64,000 bases of DNA from UBA1723 sp045641625 (GCA_045641625.1 JAZUHH010000025.1:1-64000); one strand, 5' to 3'; shown: positions 51,195 through 59,034, counted from the first letter of the stretch. Numbers and translations are program-made. The notes: generated by a model from the sequence alone, not told the origin.

Positions 51195-52166
51195 ATGAAA
51201 AAGAACAATACAGTGCTAATTGTAGCAATAATAGTTATAGCCGTTATACTCGGTGTAATACTTACTGGTCTAACAATGAGCGAGCCTCAACCTGTACTTC
51301 AAGGTGAGGTTGAGATAACTGACTACAGACTTTCTTCAAAGGTTCCTTCGCGTGTGAAAGAGATCAGAGTGGAGGAGGGAGACTATGTGAACAAGGGAGA
51401 CACTCTAGTAATCATGGAGGCTCCAGAGGTTGAGGCTAAGTTGTCTCAGGCAGAGGCTGCCAAGAGAGCCGCTCAGGCATTGCAGAGCAAGGCTCAGGCA
51501 GGAACTAGAAGCGAGCAGGTTCAGGGAGCATACGAAATGTGGCAGAAGGCAAAGGCTGGCCTGGAAGTTTACGAGAAGACATACCAGCGTGTGCAGAAGC
51601 TTCATAACGAAGGTGTTGTTGCCGCTCAGAAACTTGACGAGGCTAAGGCTCAGTATGATGCGGCTGTCGCAACAGAAAAGGCAGCAAAGGCCCAGTATGA
51701 TATGGCTATGAACGGAGCTCAGGCAGAGGACAAGCAGGCAGCGGCTGCACAGGTGGCTCGTGCAAAGGGTGCCATTGCAGAGGTCAACTCTTACATAAAC
51801 GAGACTATCATCGTTGCCCTTGCTTCAGGTCGTGTCACAGAGATATTCCCAGAGGTCGGCGAACTTGTTGGAAGCGGTGCCCCTATCATGAACGTTGCAA
51901 AAACTGACGGCGCATTCTTTACATTCAACATCCGCGAGGACTTGTTGAAGGGCCTTGAGGTTGGTGTTGAGAAGGATGTGTACATTGTTGCCAAGGACAC
52001 TACAGTAAAGGCTAAGGTAAGCAAGATGAAGGATGTAGGAAGCTACGCTGTATGGAAGGCAACAAAGGCAAGCGGACAGTACGACCTAAAGACTATCGAG
52101 GTTCAGTTGAGACCTGTCGATAAGGTTGAAGGCCTTGTTTCTGGTATGAGTGCAATTATTAAGTAA
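51195..52166 (+). CDS. HlyD/EmrA-type membrane fusion protein
   Basis: A 323-residue adaptor. Residues ~6-27 are a membrane anchor (VLIVAIIVIAVILGVILTGL). QGEVEITDYRLSSKVPSRV opens the lipoyl domain, residues ~70-185 form the coiled-coil hairpin, strongly Ala/Gln-rich (EAKLSQAEAAKRAAQALQSK, LDEAKAQYDAAVATEKAAKA), and IVALASGRVTEIFPEVGELV closes the lipoyl domain. It starts 24 nt after the TolC gene and precedes two permeases. This type resembles YbhG/HlyD adaptors that work with ABC-2 permeases. Confidence 0.9.
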   Translation: MKKNNTVLIVAIIVIAVILGVILTGLTMSEPQPVLQGEVEITDYRLSSKVPSRVKEIRVEEGDYVNKGDTLVIMEAPEVEAKLSQAEAAKRAAQALQSKAQAGTRSEQVQGAYEMWQKAKAGLEVYEKTYQRVQKLHNEGVVAAQKLDEAKAQYDAAVATEKAAKAQYDMAMNGAQAEDKQAAAAQVARAKGAIAEVNSYINETIIVALASGRVTEIFPEVGELVGSGAPIMNVAKTDGAFFTFNIREDLLKGLEVGVEKDVYIVAKDTTVKAKVSKMKDVGSYAVWKATKASGQYDLKTIEVQLRPVDKVEGLVSGMSAIIK

Positions 52167-52228
52167 GACAGTTAGGTATTTATGAAAAGGGGCAGATCGC
52201 CTTCCCCTTGTTCTTAACTCAATATAAA

Positions 52229-53413
52229 ATGGAGAAATTAAAACTAACAGTTCAACGCTTGAAGGATTTGTTCCTTCGTGAGGTGGAGATGGGAAGACAA
52301 CGTCCCCTCTACTTGTTCTGTATGCTGATTGCTCCGCTTTTCTTCTGCTACATGTTCTGCAGTCTGATGACTGAGGGCGCACCTAACGATTTGCCTGCGG
52401 CATTGGTTGACGAGGACAATACACAGGTGTCCCGTACTATTGTCCGTACTCTTGACGCCATGCAGGAGACAAACATTGCGGTGAAGTTCAACAGCTTCAG
52501 CGAGGCAAAGAAAAGTATGCAGCGTGGCGAGGTATATGCCATCTTCTACATTCCCGAAGGAACTACCAAGGGAGCATTAACACAGCGCCAGCCCAAAATC
52601 TACTGCTATACAAACGAGGCGTATTTCCTTTCGGGCTCTTTTCTGTTGAAGGACTTGAAGCTTATCGGAGAGCTTTCGGGACTTGCAATAACAAGAGAGA
52701 CCATGCAGGCAAAGGGATACACAATGGATCAGATCATGCCGGTGATACAGCCTATCTCTGTTGAGACTCATGCGTTGAACAATCCGTCCCTTAATTATTC
52801 AATATATTTGACGAATATGCTAGTGCCGGGAATCATCCTTTTGGTGGTGTTCCTTGCAACTACATATTCAATAGGATTGGAGTGGAAGAGAAAGAGCCAC
52901 AAGGAGTGGTACGAGAAGTCAGGAAACAGCGTGATGGTGGCTTTGTTCGGCAAATTGCTGCCTCAGGCACTTGTCTTCATGCTTGTGTTTGTTGCTATGG
53001 ATGTGTACCTCTACAAGATTCAGCATTTTGTTCTGAACTGCAGCATGTGGAGGATAATTTTCATTCAGTTGCTTTCGGTTCTGGCTTCACAAGGCTTTGC
53101 TGCGGCTATATTCGGAATTCTTGCTGGACAGATGCGTATGGCGATGAGCGTTGCTTCCCTTTTGGGAGTGTTGTCCGTTTCACTAAGCGGATTCACTTTC
53201 CCGGTTATGGCGATGCCGAAGTTAATGCAGTCGGTGGCATGGTGCCTGCCTTTGCGTCATTACTTCCTGTTGTACGTCAGCCAGGTTCTTAACGGTTTTC
53301 CGATGATGTGCAGCTGGAAGTCTATAGCCATTCTGCTGACAATTGCGGCTCTTCCGCTATTGTTTGTCAGGGTGTATCGCTATGCCTTCGAGAATGTGGA
53401 TTACAAAGCATAA
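52229..53413 (+). CDS. ABC-2 type transporter permease, first copy
   Basis: A 394-residue permease of the ABC-2 family. The start is the ATG at 52229 (MEKLKLTVQRLKDLFLREVE); the frame opens 21 nt earlier. TM1 is LYLFCMLIAPLFFCYMFCSL, then a ~170-residue extracytoplasmic domain (LPAALVDEDNTQVSRTIVRT, the usual start) and five helices in the C-terminal half (MLVPGIILLVVFLATTYSIG; LPQALVFMLVFVAMDVYLY; QLLSVLASQGFAAAIFGILA; VASLLGVLSVSLSGFTFPVM; a final one ending in LLFVRVYRYAFEN). Pairs with the next gene to form a heterodimer. No ATP-binding gene lies in the operon. Confidence 0.88.
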   Translation: MEKLKLTVQRLKDLFLREVEMGRQRPLYLFCMLIAPLFFCYMFCSLMTEGAPNDLPAALVDEDNTQVSRTIVRTLDAMQETNIAVKFNSFSEAKKSMQRGEVYAIFYIPEGTTKGALTQRQPKIYCYTNEAYFLSGSFLLKDLKLIGELSGLAITRETMQAKGYTMDQIMPVIQPISVETHALNNPSLNYSIYLTNMLVPGIILLVVFLATTYSIGLEWKRKSHKEWYEKSGNSVMVALFGKLLPQALVFMLVFVAMDVYLYKIQHFVLNCSMWRIIFIQLLSVLASQGFAAAIFGILAGQMRMAMSVASLLGVLSVSLSGFTFPVMAMPKLMQSVAWCLPLRHYFLLYVSQVLNGFPMMCSWKSIAILLTIAALPLLFVRVYRYAFENVDYKA

Positions 53414-53425
53414 TAAATTTGAAAG

Positions 53426-54598
53426 ATGGATTTGTTGAAAATATGCTATAAGGAATTAAGGGAGATATTCTCTGACTTTGGTATCGTGATTTTTGTTGTG
53501 ATACTTCCATTGGCCTATCCATTGCTTTATGCGTGGCTGTATAATGGAGAGGTTGTCAGAGAAGTTCCTGTGGTTGTGGTTGACGAGTCTCAGACTGCGT
53601 TGAGCCGTGACTTTATCCGCAGATGTGACGCTTCTCCGGACATTAAGGTCGTGAGCCATGCAATGAATATGGATCATGCAAAGAAATATCTGGAAAATAC
53701 TGAAGCCTACGGAATAATACGTGTTCCCCGCGAGTTCAGCGACGACATAAACACCGGAGAAAGACAGGCTGTAGTGGGAGCCTATGCTGAAATGAGCAGC
53801 ATGATGAACTACAAGGCATTGCTCATGACAGTGTCTATGGTTGCTCAGCAGATGAACAAGGAAATTAAGGTAAGCAAGATGGGAAGCAGTACGTCCCGCG
53901 AGTCTCAGATTCTTCAGGCTCCGGTTACTTACGAGACTCATGCTATGTTCAATCCTCAGAGCGGTTATGCCTCGTTCCTTATTCCTCCGGTATTGATGCT
54001 GATCATCCAGCAGTCATTGATGCTTGGAATAGGAATGCACATGGGTAGGACAAGAGAGCAGACCGGAGGTATCTGCATTCCGAATAACTCTCTTTACTCT
54101 AATGCAGTGGAAATCTTCTTTGGCAAGGCGCTTGCCTACTTCCTTATATATATAGTTGCGGCTGTGTATATGTTCGTAGTTGTGAATCGCTTGTTCGATC
54201 TGCCCCAGATGTCCACGTTCTGGACGTACTTGGGTTGGGTTATTCCATATTTGATAGCATGTATTGCCTATTCAATCGTGTGCTCTGCGTTTGTGTACAG
54301 ACGAGAGGATTGCATCATGCTGTTCGTGTTCCTAAGTGTTCCGTTGATTTTCTTGTCTGGAGTCAGCTGGCCTTTGCCGATGATGTCAAACGGATGGGTT
54401 ATGTTCTCTTATCTTTTCCCATCGACATTCGGCATCCATGCCTATGTCATGACAAATACAATGGGATCGACATTGGAGGACATCAGCTTCTATCATTACG
54501 GACTAATAGTTCAGGCGGCAGTCTATACAATGCTGGCTCTTGCCTATTATACTATACAGTTGCATAGAAAGAGAGTGAAGCTGAAACTAGAGAATTAA
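53426..54598 (+). CDS. ABC-2 type transporter permease, second copy
   Basis: A 390-residue paralogue of the upstream permease, 12 nt downstream. TM1 FGIVIFVVILPLAYPLLYAW, an extracytoplasmic domain beginning VREVPVVVVDESQTALSRDF, and C-terminal helices (ASFLIPPVLMLIIQQSLMLG; FLIYIVAAVYMFVVVNRLF; YLGWVIPYLIACIAYSIVCS; IMLFVFLSVPLIFLSGVSWP; IVQAAVYTMLALAYYTIQLH). Lengths and topology match the ABC-2 family. Together with TolC, HlyD and the first permease it would form an exporter; energy coupling requires an ATPase encoded elsewhere or another mechanism. Closed by a strong terminator. Confidence 0.88.
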   Translation: MDLLKICYKELREIFSDFGIVIFVVILPLAYPLLYAWLYNGEVVREVPVVVVDESQTALSRDFIRRCDASPDIKVVSHAMNMDHAKKYLENTEAYGIIRVPREFSDDINTGERQAVVGAYAEMSSMMNYKALLMTVSMVAQQMNKEIKVSKMGSSTSRESQILQAPVTYETHAMFNPQSGYASFLIPPVLMLIIQQSLMLGIGMHMGRTREQTGGICIPNNSLYSNAVEIFFGKALAYFLIYIVAAVYMFVVVNRLFDLPQMSTFWTYLGWVIPYLIACIAYSIVCSAFVYRREDCIMLFVFLSVPLIFLSGVSWPLPMMSNGWVMFSYLFPSTFGIHAYVMTNTMGSTLEDISFYHYGLIVQAAVYTMLALAYYTIQLHRKRVKLKLEN

Positions 54599-54623
54599 TA
54601 ACTGTCTTTACATTTATATCAAC

Positions 54624-54659
54624 AAAAGCAGTCCAGATGAGAATCCGGACTGCTTTTTT
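54624..54659 (+). terminator. Terminator after the second efflux operon
   Basis: AAAAGCAGTCC pairs with GGACTGCTTTT over about 13 nt, followed by TTG. Strong. Confidence 0.9.
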
Positions 54660-54920
54660 GTGTATGGGTCAAGTGTCGGCCTGGCATCCTGTTTTAACAA
54701 GAAGCGGATAGCTTTAAAATGCTTCTGAACGATTTTTTTTTGTGCGTATAGATAATTATCTATTGATTGCACTGATTATTGGAGAGATTTGCTGTGGGAT
54801 ACTGTTGCAAAAATTGACTTGGATACAGTTCCGTACTCTGAATTTATAACGCGCACTTTCAATTCAAAAGACTTTTTGACTATACGTCCTTCCCCTTTGC
54901 ATCCCAATCCTTGCTTATAA
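54660..54920. other. Gene-free stretch with a 16-bp perfect palindrome
   Basis: ATAGATAATTATCTAT at 54748-54763 is a perfect 16-bp palindrome. No convincing gene; an apparent minus-strand ORF (55063 to 54776) overlaps the tRNA and is spurious. Confidence 0.45.
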
Positions 54921-54922
54921 GA

Positions 54923-54954
54923 CAAAAAAAAGAGATTGACCGAAATCAATCTCT
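54923..54954 (-). terminator. Terminator of the initiator tRNA gene
   Basis: On the minus strand AGAGATTGA (54954-54946) pairs with TCAATCTCT (54939-54931), followed by eight U. It starts 4 nt beyond the tRNA 3' end. Confidence 0.92.
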
Positions 54955-54958
54955 GTAG

Positions 54959-55031
54959 TTGCGGAGGCCCGACTCGAACGAACGACCTTTGGGTTATGAG
55001 CCCAACGAGCTGCCAACTGCTCCACTCCGCG
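54959..55031 (-). tRNA. Initiator tRNA-fMet (anticodon CAT)
   Basis: A complete cloverleaf on the minus strand: acceptor 5' CGCGGAG with 3' CTCCGC, D arm GTGGAGCAGTTGGCAGCTC, anticodon arm TTGGG-CTCATAA-CCCAA with anticodon CAT, and T arm with GTTCGAGTC. The three consecutive G-C pairs at the base of the anticodon loop and the unpaired C1-A72 identify the initiator, not elongator or Ile-lysidine type. CCA is not encoded. Own promoter upstream and intrinsic terminator downstream make a single-gene transcription unit. Confidence 0.95.
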
Positions 55032-55065
55032 ATCCATTCAATCCGTTTATTCCCGAATTGCAATG

Positions 55066-55095
55066 CAAAATTACTACTTTTTTTGATAATAGCAA
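55066..55095 (-). promoter_or_regulatory. Promoter of the initiator tRNA
   Basis: Minus strand TTG (55095-55093), 19-nt spacer, TAATTTTG (55073-55066). Perfect consensus. Confidence 0.8.
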
Positions 55096-55291
55096 GTGTT
55101 TTGATCTCTTATTTTTAGATAATTTATATAAATGTCTGAAAATTAGAGAGAAAAAGATGTACAAAATTTTGATTGGAAACTTATCCTAATGCTTTTGAAA
55201 AGCTGAACTTATAATTTGTAACAATAATATAAGTTTGTGCTTACAGTTTTGTTCTTGTTTTTGGCAAATAAAAGCAAAATTGTAATAAATA

Positions 55292-55354
55292 TAGCATTTA
55301 TATATCAAAATGCTACTGTTTTTAGTTATATGCTATCAAAATGCTATATCTTTG
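55292..55354 (+). promoter_or_regulatory. Promoter and repeated motif upstream of the ammonium operon
   Basis: TATCAAAATGCTA occurs at 55303-55315 and 55334-55346, 31 bp apart; an inverted TAGCATTT at 55292-55299 pairs with AAATGCTA at 55308-55315. A perfect -7 box TATCTTTG lies at 55347-55354, directly after the second copy, without a clear -33 TTTG. The second copy lies just upstream of the -7 box, covering most of the spacer and approaching the usual -33 position, which suggests an activator or repressor site controlling ammonium uptake. Confidence 0.5.
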
Positions 55355-55410
55355 CATCGTAAACATAAAACGAACTGAAATATTTTATAATCACTTAAAA
55401 CGAAACGAAC

Positions 55411-56145
55411 ATGAAAACAACTAGACTAACAATGTTTACTCTTGCTTTGTGTGGCTTGGCAAGCGGTGCTGTAGCACAGGAGGATGTTGCAACTCCAAAA
55501 GAGAAGAAGGTTGAGTTCTCAGTAGGTGCTGATTTGGTTACCTCTTACATCTGGAGAGGTCAGTATATGAGTGGTTTCGCTGCTCAGCCTTGTGTGGAGA
55601 TGAATGCCGGTAACTTCACTTTGGGTTCTTGGGGATCTGTGGGAGTCAACAACGGAGATACTAAAGAGTTTGATTTCTATGCTTCGTACAAGGTTAAGGC
55701 ATTCAGTTTTGGTTTGACTGATTACTTCTGCACTCCTTCGTGGGATGATCACAGTTACTTTGCCGACAACTCTCATGTCCTAGAGCTTAACTTAGGTTGG
55801 GACTTTGCTGAGGTTTGCGACAAGTTTGCCATGACAATCGCTGCAAACATGAACTTCTTGAACGACAAGACTTTCCGTGATGGTAAGGAGAAGGAGGAGT
55901 TCTCGACATATATCGAGTTGGGCTATCCTGTAGAGAGCAAGATCGTCAACTGGGATTTCTCTCTAGGTACTTGCGTAAACAAGTCTGACTTTTACGGAGT
56001 GAACAAGTTCGGAGTAATCAACGTTGGTGTCAAGGCCAGCAAGGATATCCAAATCACAGACAAGTTCTCTTTGCCTTTGTTCGCTCAAATGATATTGAAC
56101 CCTCGTACAGAGAAGGCACACTTCGTAGTGGGAATGTCATTCTAA
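55411..56145 (+). CDS. Putative outer-membrane beta-barrel (TorF-type porin) of the ammonium operon
   Basis: A 244-residue exported protein. Signal peptide MKTTRLTMFTLALCGLASGAVAQ, then FSVGADLVTSYIWRGQYMSG, the start typical of putative porins in Bacteroidota, and about ten alternating beta strands (TLGSWGSVGVNN; FDFYASYKVKAF; VLELNLGWDFAE; FSTYIELGYPVE; FGVINVGVKASK), ending in the C-terminal aromatic VVGMSF that outer-membrane barrels usually have. It heads the operon with PII and AmtB, so it may admit ammonium or small nitrogen compounds through the outer membrane (inference). Confidence 0.78.
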   Translation: MKTTRLTMFTLALCGLASGAVAQEDVATPKEKKVEFSVGADLVTSYIWRGQYMSGFAAQPCVEMNAGNFTLGSWGSVGVNNGDTKEFDFYASYKVKAFSFGLTDYFCTPSWDDHSYFADNSHVLELNLGWDFAEVCDKFAMTIAANMNFLNDKTFRDGKEKEEFSTYIELGYPVESKIVNWDFSLGTCVNKSDFYGVNKFGVINVGVKASKDIQITDKFSLPLFAQMILNPRTEKAHFVVGMSF

Positions 56146-56184
56146 TCACATAAACTGAATTAAGAACATAAAACGATATAGATC

Positions 56185-56541
56185 ATGAAAAAGATTGAGG
56201 CTATTATCAGAAAGACAAAGTTCGACGAGGTTCGCGATGCTTTGCTTGACGCTGGAATCGAATGGTTCTCGTACTACGATGTTCGTGGTATCGGTAAGAG
56301 CCGTGAGGGTAGAATCTACCGTGGTGTAGTTTATGACACAAGCTGTATCGAGCGTATTCTGGTTTCTGTAATTGTCAGAGACAAGAACGTCGAGAAGACT
56401 GTTGAGGCTGTTTTGAAGGCAGCGCAGACCGGAGAGATCGGAGACGGTCGTATCTTTATCATCCCTGTTGAAGATTCTATTCGTATCCGTACAGGTGAAA
56501 GAGGAGACATCGCTCTCTATAATGCGGAGCAGGAGAAATAA
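56185..56541 (+). CDS. PII nitrogen-regulatory protein (GlnB/GlnK family)
   Basis: A 118-residue PII protein that binds ATP/ADP and 2-oxoglutarate and docks on AmtB to close it when nitrogen is plentiful. MKKIEAIIRKTKFDEVRDAL is the typical start. The T-loop is REGRIYRGVVYDTSC: the YRG triplet is kept, and Tyr50 corresponds to the uridylylated Tyr51 of E. coli GlnB, so uridylylation is possible. The C-terminal GEIGDGRIFIIPVEDSIRIR and TGERGDIAL match the PII signature. Lying 59 nt before amtB, it is of the GlnK type. Confidence 0.93.
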   Translation: MKKIEAIIRKTKFDEVRDALLDAGIEWFSYYDVRGIGKSREGRIYRGVVYDTSCIERILVSVIVRDKNVEKTVEAVLKAAQTGEIGDGRIFIIPVEDSIRIRTGERGDIALYNAEQEK

Positions 56542-56600
56542 TCTCTGCCTCACTCTTCAGATTGCCTTTAAGATAAATACACATTATAAAACGAACGAAT

Positions 56601-57980
56601 ATGAAATATATTATATCACGCTCGAGATTCTTCAAAATTCTCGTAGCATTGGGAATGTTTTTCGCAGGTGCTTTCGTAACTACTGCATCTGCTCAAGAGG
56701 TGGCCGCAGAAGCCACTGCCGCTGCTGAATCTTCTATAGACCCTGTCGCAGTCGGACTTAATACACTTTGGGTGGCACTTGGTGCAATGCTTGTGTTCTT
56801 CATGCAGCCAGGATTCTCTCTTGTAGAGGCTGGTTTTACAAGAAGCAAGAATACAGCGAACATCCTTATGAAGAACTTCTTTGACTTCATGATCGGAACA
56901 GTCCTTTTCTGGGCAGTAGGTTACGGAATCATGTTCGGTGCGGGCGGCTTCATGGGTATGCCTAACTTCTTTGACATAGACTTCAAGGATTGTATGAGTG
57001 ACTATGGTATTCCTAACTTCGCATTCCTTATCTTCCAGACAGTGTTCTGTGCTACAGCGGCAACAATCGTTTCAGGTGCTATGGCTGAGCGTACAAAGTT
57101 CTATATGTACATGATATACTCACTTTTGATTACAGTCTTGGTTTATCCTGTCAGCGGTCACTGGACATGGGGTGGAGGATGGTTGTCAGAGTTCTCTATC
57201 GGAACTTGGACAAAAGGTTTCCACGATTTCGCAGGAAGTACAATCGTTCACTCTGTCGGAGGTTGGATGGCTCTAGTAGGAGCTTGGATTCTTGGTCCTC
57301 GTGTTGGTAAGTTCGCCAAGGACGGAAGCGCTCGAGCTATTCCTGGTCACAACTTGACAATCGCTGCTCTTGGAGTGTTCATCCTATGGATGGGATGGTT
57401 CGGATTCAACCCTTGCTCACAGCTTGCAATCGCATCAGTAGAGGATGCAACAGCTTCGACATTGGTATTCGTAAACACTAACATCGCAGCCGCAGTCGGT
57501 GGTCTTGCAGCAATGTTCGTGTCATGGATCAAGTACAAGAAGCCTTCTCTATCATTCACATTGAACGGTGTGTTGGCAGGTCTTGTAGGTATCACAGCTG
57601 GTTGTGATGCAGTAGCTCCAGCAGGTGCGGCAGCAATCGGACTAGTCTGCGGTATCTTGATGATCTTCTCGGTTGAGTTCATCGAGCACAAGCTAAAGAT
57701 CGACGATCCTGTAGGTGCAAGCTCGGTACACGGTGTCTGCGGATTCACAGGTACATTGCTAACAGGTTTGTTCGCAGTAGATGGAGGTTTGTTCTATGGT
57801 GCAGGTATAGATTTCTTCCTAGTTCAGTTGACAGGTGCAGTCGTAATCGGCTTGTGGGCTGCAACAATGGGATTCATCATCTTCAAGTCTTTGGATAAGA
57901 TCCACGGTTTGAGAGTTGAGAAGAGAATCGAGGAGGAAGGACTTGACGTATATGAGCACGGAGAGAGTGCTTACAACTAA
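56601..57980 (+). CDS. amtB: Ammonium transporter
   Basis: A 459-residue ammonium channel of the Amt family. A signal peptide (residues 1-31, FFAGAFVTTASAQ) precedes eleven transmembrane helices beginning GLNTLWVALGAMLVFFMQPG. The pore's twin histidines are H217 in STIVHSVGGWM and H377 in SSVHGVCGF; the Asp in FHDFAGS is also kept, as are GHWTWGGGWL and AERTKFY. The cytoplasmic C-terminal tail (IIFKSLDKIHGLRVEKRIEE, EGLDVYEHGESAYN) carries the conserved Gly-hinge region that contacts GlnK. Co-transcribed with the PII gene; a terminator follows. Confidence 0.95.
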   Translation: MKYIISRSRFFKILVALGMFFAGAFVTTASAQEVAAEATAAAESSIDPVAVGLNTLWVALGAMLVFFMQPGFSLVEAGFTRSKNTANILMKNFFDFMIGTVLFWAVGYGIMFGAGGFMGMPNFFDIDFKDCMSDYGIPNFAFLIFQTVFCATAATIVSGAMAERTKFYMYMIYSLLITVLVYPVSGHWTWGGGWLSEFSIGTWTKGFHDFAGSTIVHSVGGWMALVGAWILGPRVGKFAKDGSARAIPGHNLTIAALGVFILWMGWFGFNPCSQLAIASVEDATASTLVFVNTNIAAAVGGLAAMFVSWIKYKKPSLSFTLNGVLAGLVGITAGCDAVAPAGAAAIGLVCGILMIFSVEFIEHKLKIDDPVGASSVHGVCGFTGTLLTGLFAVDGGLFYGAGIDFFLVQLTGAVVIGLWAATMGFIIFKSLDKIHGLRVEKRIEEEGLDVYEHGESAYN

Positions 57981-58010
57981 TATAATCTTTTTCTAAAATG
58001 TTCAAAAATA

Positions 58011-58046
58011 AAAATGGGTTTGTCTGGGAAGATGAACCCTTTTTTA
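58011..58046 (+). terminator. Terminator after amtB
   Basis: AAAATGGGTT (58011-58020) pairs with AACCCTTTTTT (58035-58045) over 14 nt of loop, then T-rich. Confidence 0.75.
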
Positions 58047-58393
58047 TTTGTAATAAAATCTATCTGCCGAGCCAAAATCTGTTTGTTGATTTCCCTTGCT
58101 TCTGTTTTGTATAGGCTTCCTTCTTTTGTTTTCCCTGTTTGATTTTGTTTAGAGGGAATTTTTTTGATGAGATTCCACCTGTTGTTTAGAATGTGGCATC
58201 TTTGAAAATTTTAAAAGATGCTGAGACAAGAACCCCTTGATTTTGATAAATGAAAATCTATTGGAAAGTATTTTGATGACAATACAACAAATTTGTATTT
58301 CGAGTAAAGAAGACATTGGATCGGAATTTTATGGAAATTTCATAGATTGTCGAAAAATAATCGGTAGATTATTAAGAGATTATCTTTTTTTAG
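58047..58393. other. AT-rich gene-free stretch
   Basis: About 350 bases without a convincing gene. A 61-codon ORF from 58237 runs into the leader promoter region and has no supporting feature. Confidence 0.5.
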
Positions 58394-58401
58394 TATCTTT
58401 G
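58394..58401 (+). promoter_or_regulatory. -7 box (TATCTTTG) of the structured leader
   Basis: Perfect TAnnTTTG followed by CACTC. No clear -33 TTTG; about 300 nt upstream of the HTH gene start at 58698. Confidence 0.55.
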
Positions 58402-58404
58402 CAC

Positions 58405-58667
58405 TCGCTACAACTTTTGTAGTATGACATATAAAAAGGCGTTTGTTGACGCTTGTACTTAACGCACAGAAACTTAGCAACTTTTTGAAAGCATGTTGAG
58501 AACAAGGGTATAACAGATGTCTGCAATGGTGTGTATTAGCATGGCATTAGGTTTGTCGTGTTTGTATATTGCTTGCGTGGGCTTCTGTATTACCCGTTCT
58601 ACATGTTTGGGTAATGCTAAGACCTCTGTGCGTGGAACGGTGAAATACTTTCTCACGCTTTTTTTAT
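58405..58667 (+). ncRNA. Long structured leader RNA with alternative pairings, ending in a terminator
   Basis: Read from the predicted start, the RNA contains CUACAA-CUU-UUGUAG (58408-58422); GCGU...ACGC (58439-58452); a long-range helix in which CAUGU, AGAAC and GGGUA (58492-58510) pair with UACCC, GUUCU and ACAUG (58591-58605); a long-range UUAGCAU (58536-58542) with AUGCUAA (58614-58620); and a local hairpin AUUACCC (58589-58595) with GGGUAAU (58609-58615). The local hairpin competes with both long-range helices, so two structures are possible. It ends in a terminator just ahead of the small HTH gene. No match to tmRNA, RNase P, SRP or known riboswitches is evident by eye. Confidence 0.5.
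58629..58665 (+). terminator. Terminator/attenuator ahead of the HTH gene
   Basis: GCGTG (58630-58634) pairs with CACGC (58654-58658), enclosing a possible GTGA...TCAC alternative, and is followed by seven T. It sits 33 nt before the HTH start, in the right place to attenuate. Confidence 0.6.
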
Positions 58668-58697
58668 GTTTTCTTGTGAAACGTAACATTACGAAAC

Positions 58698-58904
58698 TTG
58701 GCTGCAATACATATAGGACAAATAATTAAAAACGAGCTGGACAAACAGGGCAGAAAGGTCAGTTGGTTTAGCGAGCAAATAGGCAAAAGCAAGAGTGCTA
58801 CGTTTGCACTTTTTAACCGTGCGTCAATAGATACGGGCGAACTTGAAAGAATTTCTAAGGTGTTGAACTTTGATTTCTTCAAGGTGTTTTCTGATAATTT
58901 ATAG
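58698..58904 (+). CDS. Small helix-turn-helix DNA-binding protein (68 residues)
   Basis: A short cytosolic protein: AAIHIGQIIKNELDKQGRKV, then WFSEQIGKSKSATFALFN and RASIDTGELERISKVLNFDF, ending FKVFSDNL. It matches the common Bacteroidota group of tiny Xre-like/HTH proteins that begin with an (M)xHIG start and end in DFFK. The only sensible start is TTG at 58698, since the preceding in-frame stop is at 58677-58679 and no ATG falls between; the start is therefore non-standard. The gene stands alone, preceded by the structured leader and terminator, and followed by an AGTCTTGA-AAA-TCAAGACT hairpin at 58903-58921. Confidence 0.78.
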   Translation: MAAIHIGQIIKNELDKQGRKVSWFSEQIGKSKSATFALFNRASIDTGELERISKVLNFDFFKVFSDNL

Positions 58905-58974
58905 TCTTGAAAATCAAGACTGAATGTACTGCTATTCAAAACCGTTGTTTGGGTAGTTGTGTGGGGTTATTGTT

Positions 58975-58982
58975 TAATTTTG
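58975..58982 (+). promoter_or_regulatory. -7 box (TAATTTTG) of the zinc-ribbon gene pair
   Basis: Perfect TAnnTTTG; the nearest TTTG upstream (58948-58951) is 23 nt away. The leader would be about 48 nt. Confidence 0.5.
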
Positions 58983-59034
58983 CAGCGGTGGAAAGAAGAG
59001 AAGTTCTTTTTGTTTAATTCAAAAAAATAAATTT

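Noticed and set aside
54776..55063. Minus-strand 95-codon ORF
   Set aside because: It covers the initiator tRNA and its terminator.
58405..58667. Leader RNA as tmRNA, RNase P, SRP or 6S RNA
   Set aside because: None of the diagnostic sequences (tmRNA 5' end and tag, RNase P GAGGAAAGUCC, SRP GGAAG/GGAA loop) is present; a 6S-like single long hairpin is not formed.
58517..58729. 70-codon plus-strand ORF within the structured leader
   Set aside because: It runs through the terminator and into the HTH gene in another frame; Cys/Leu-rich composition without a supported start. It could be revisited if found conserved at codon level.
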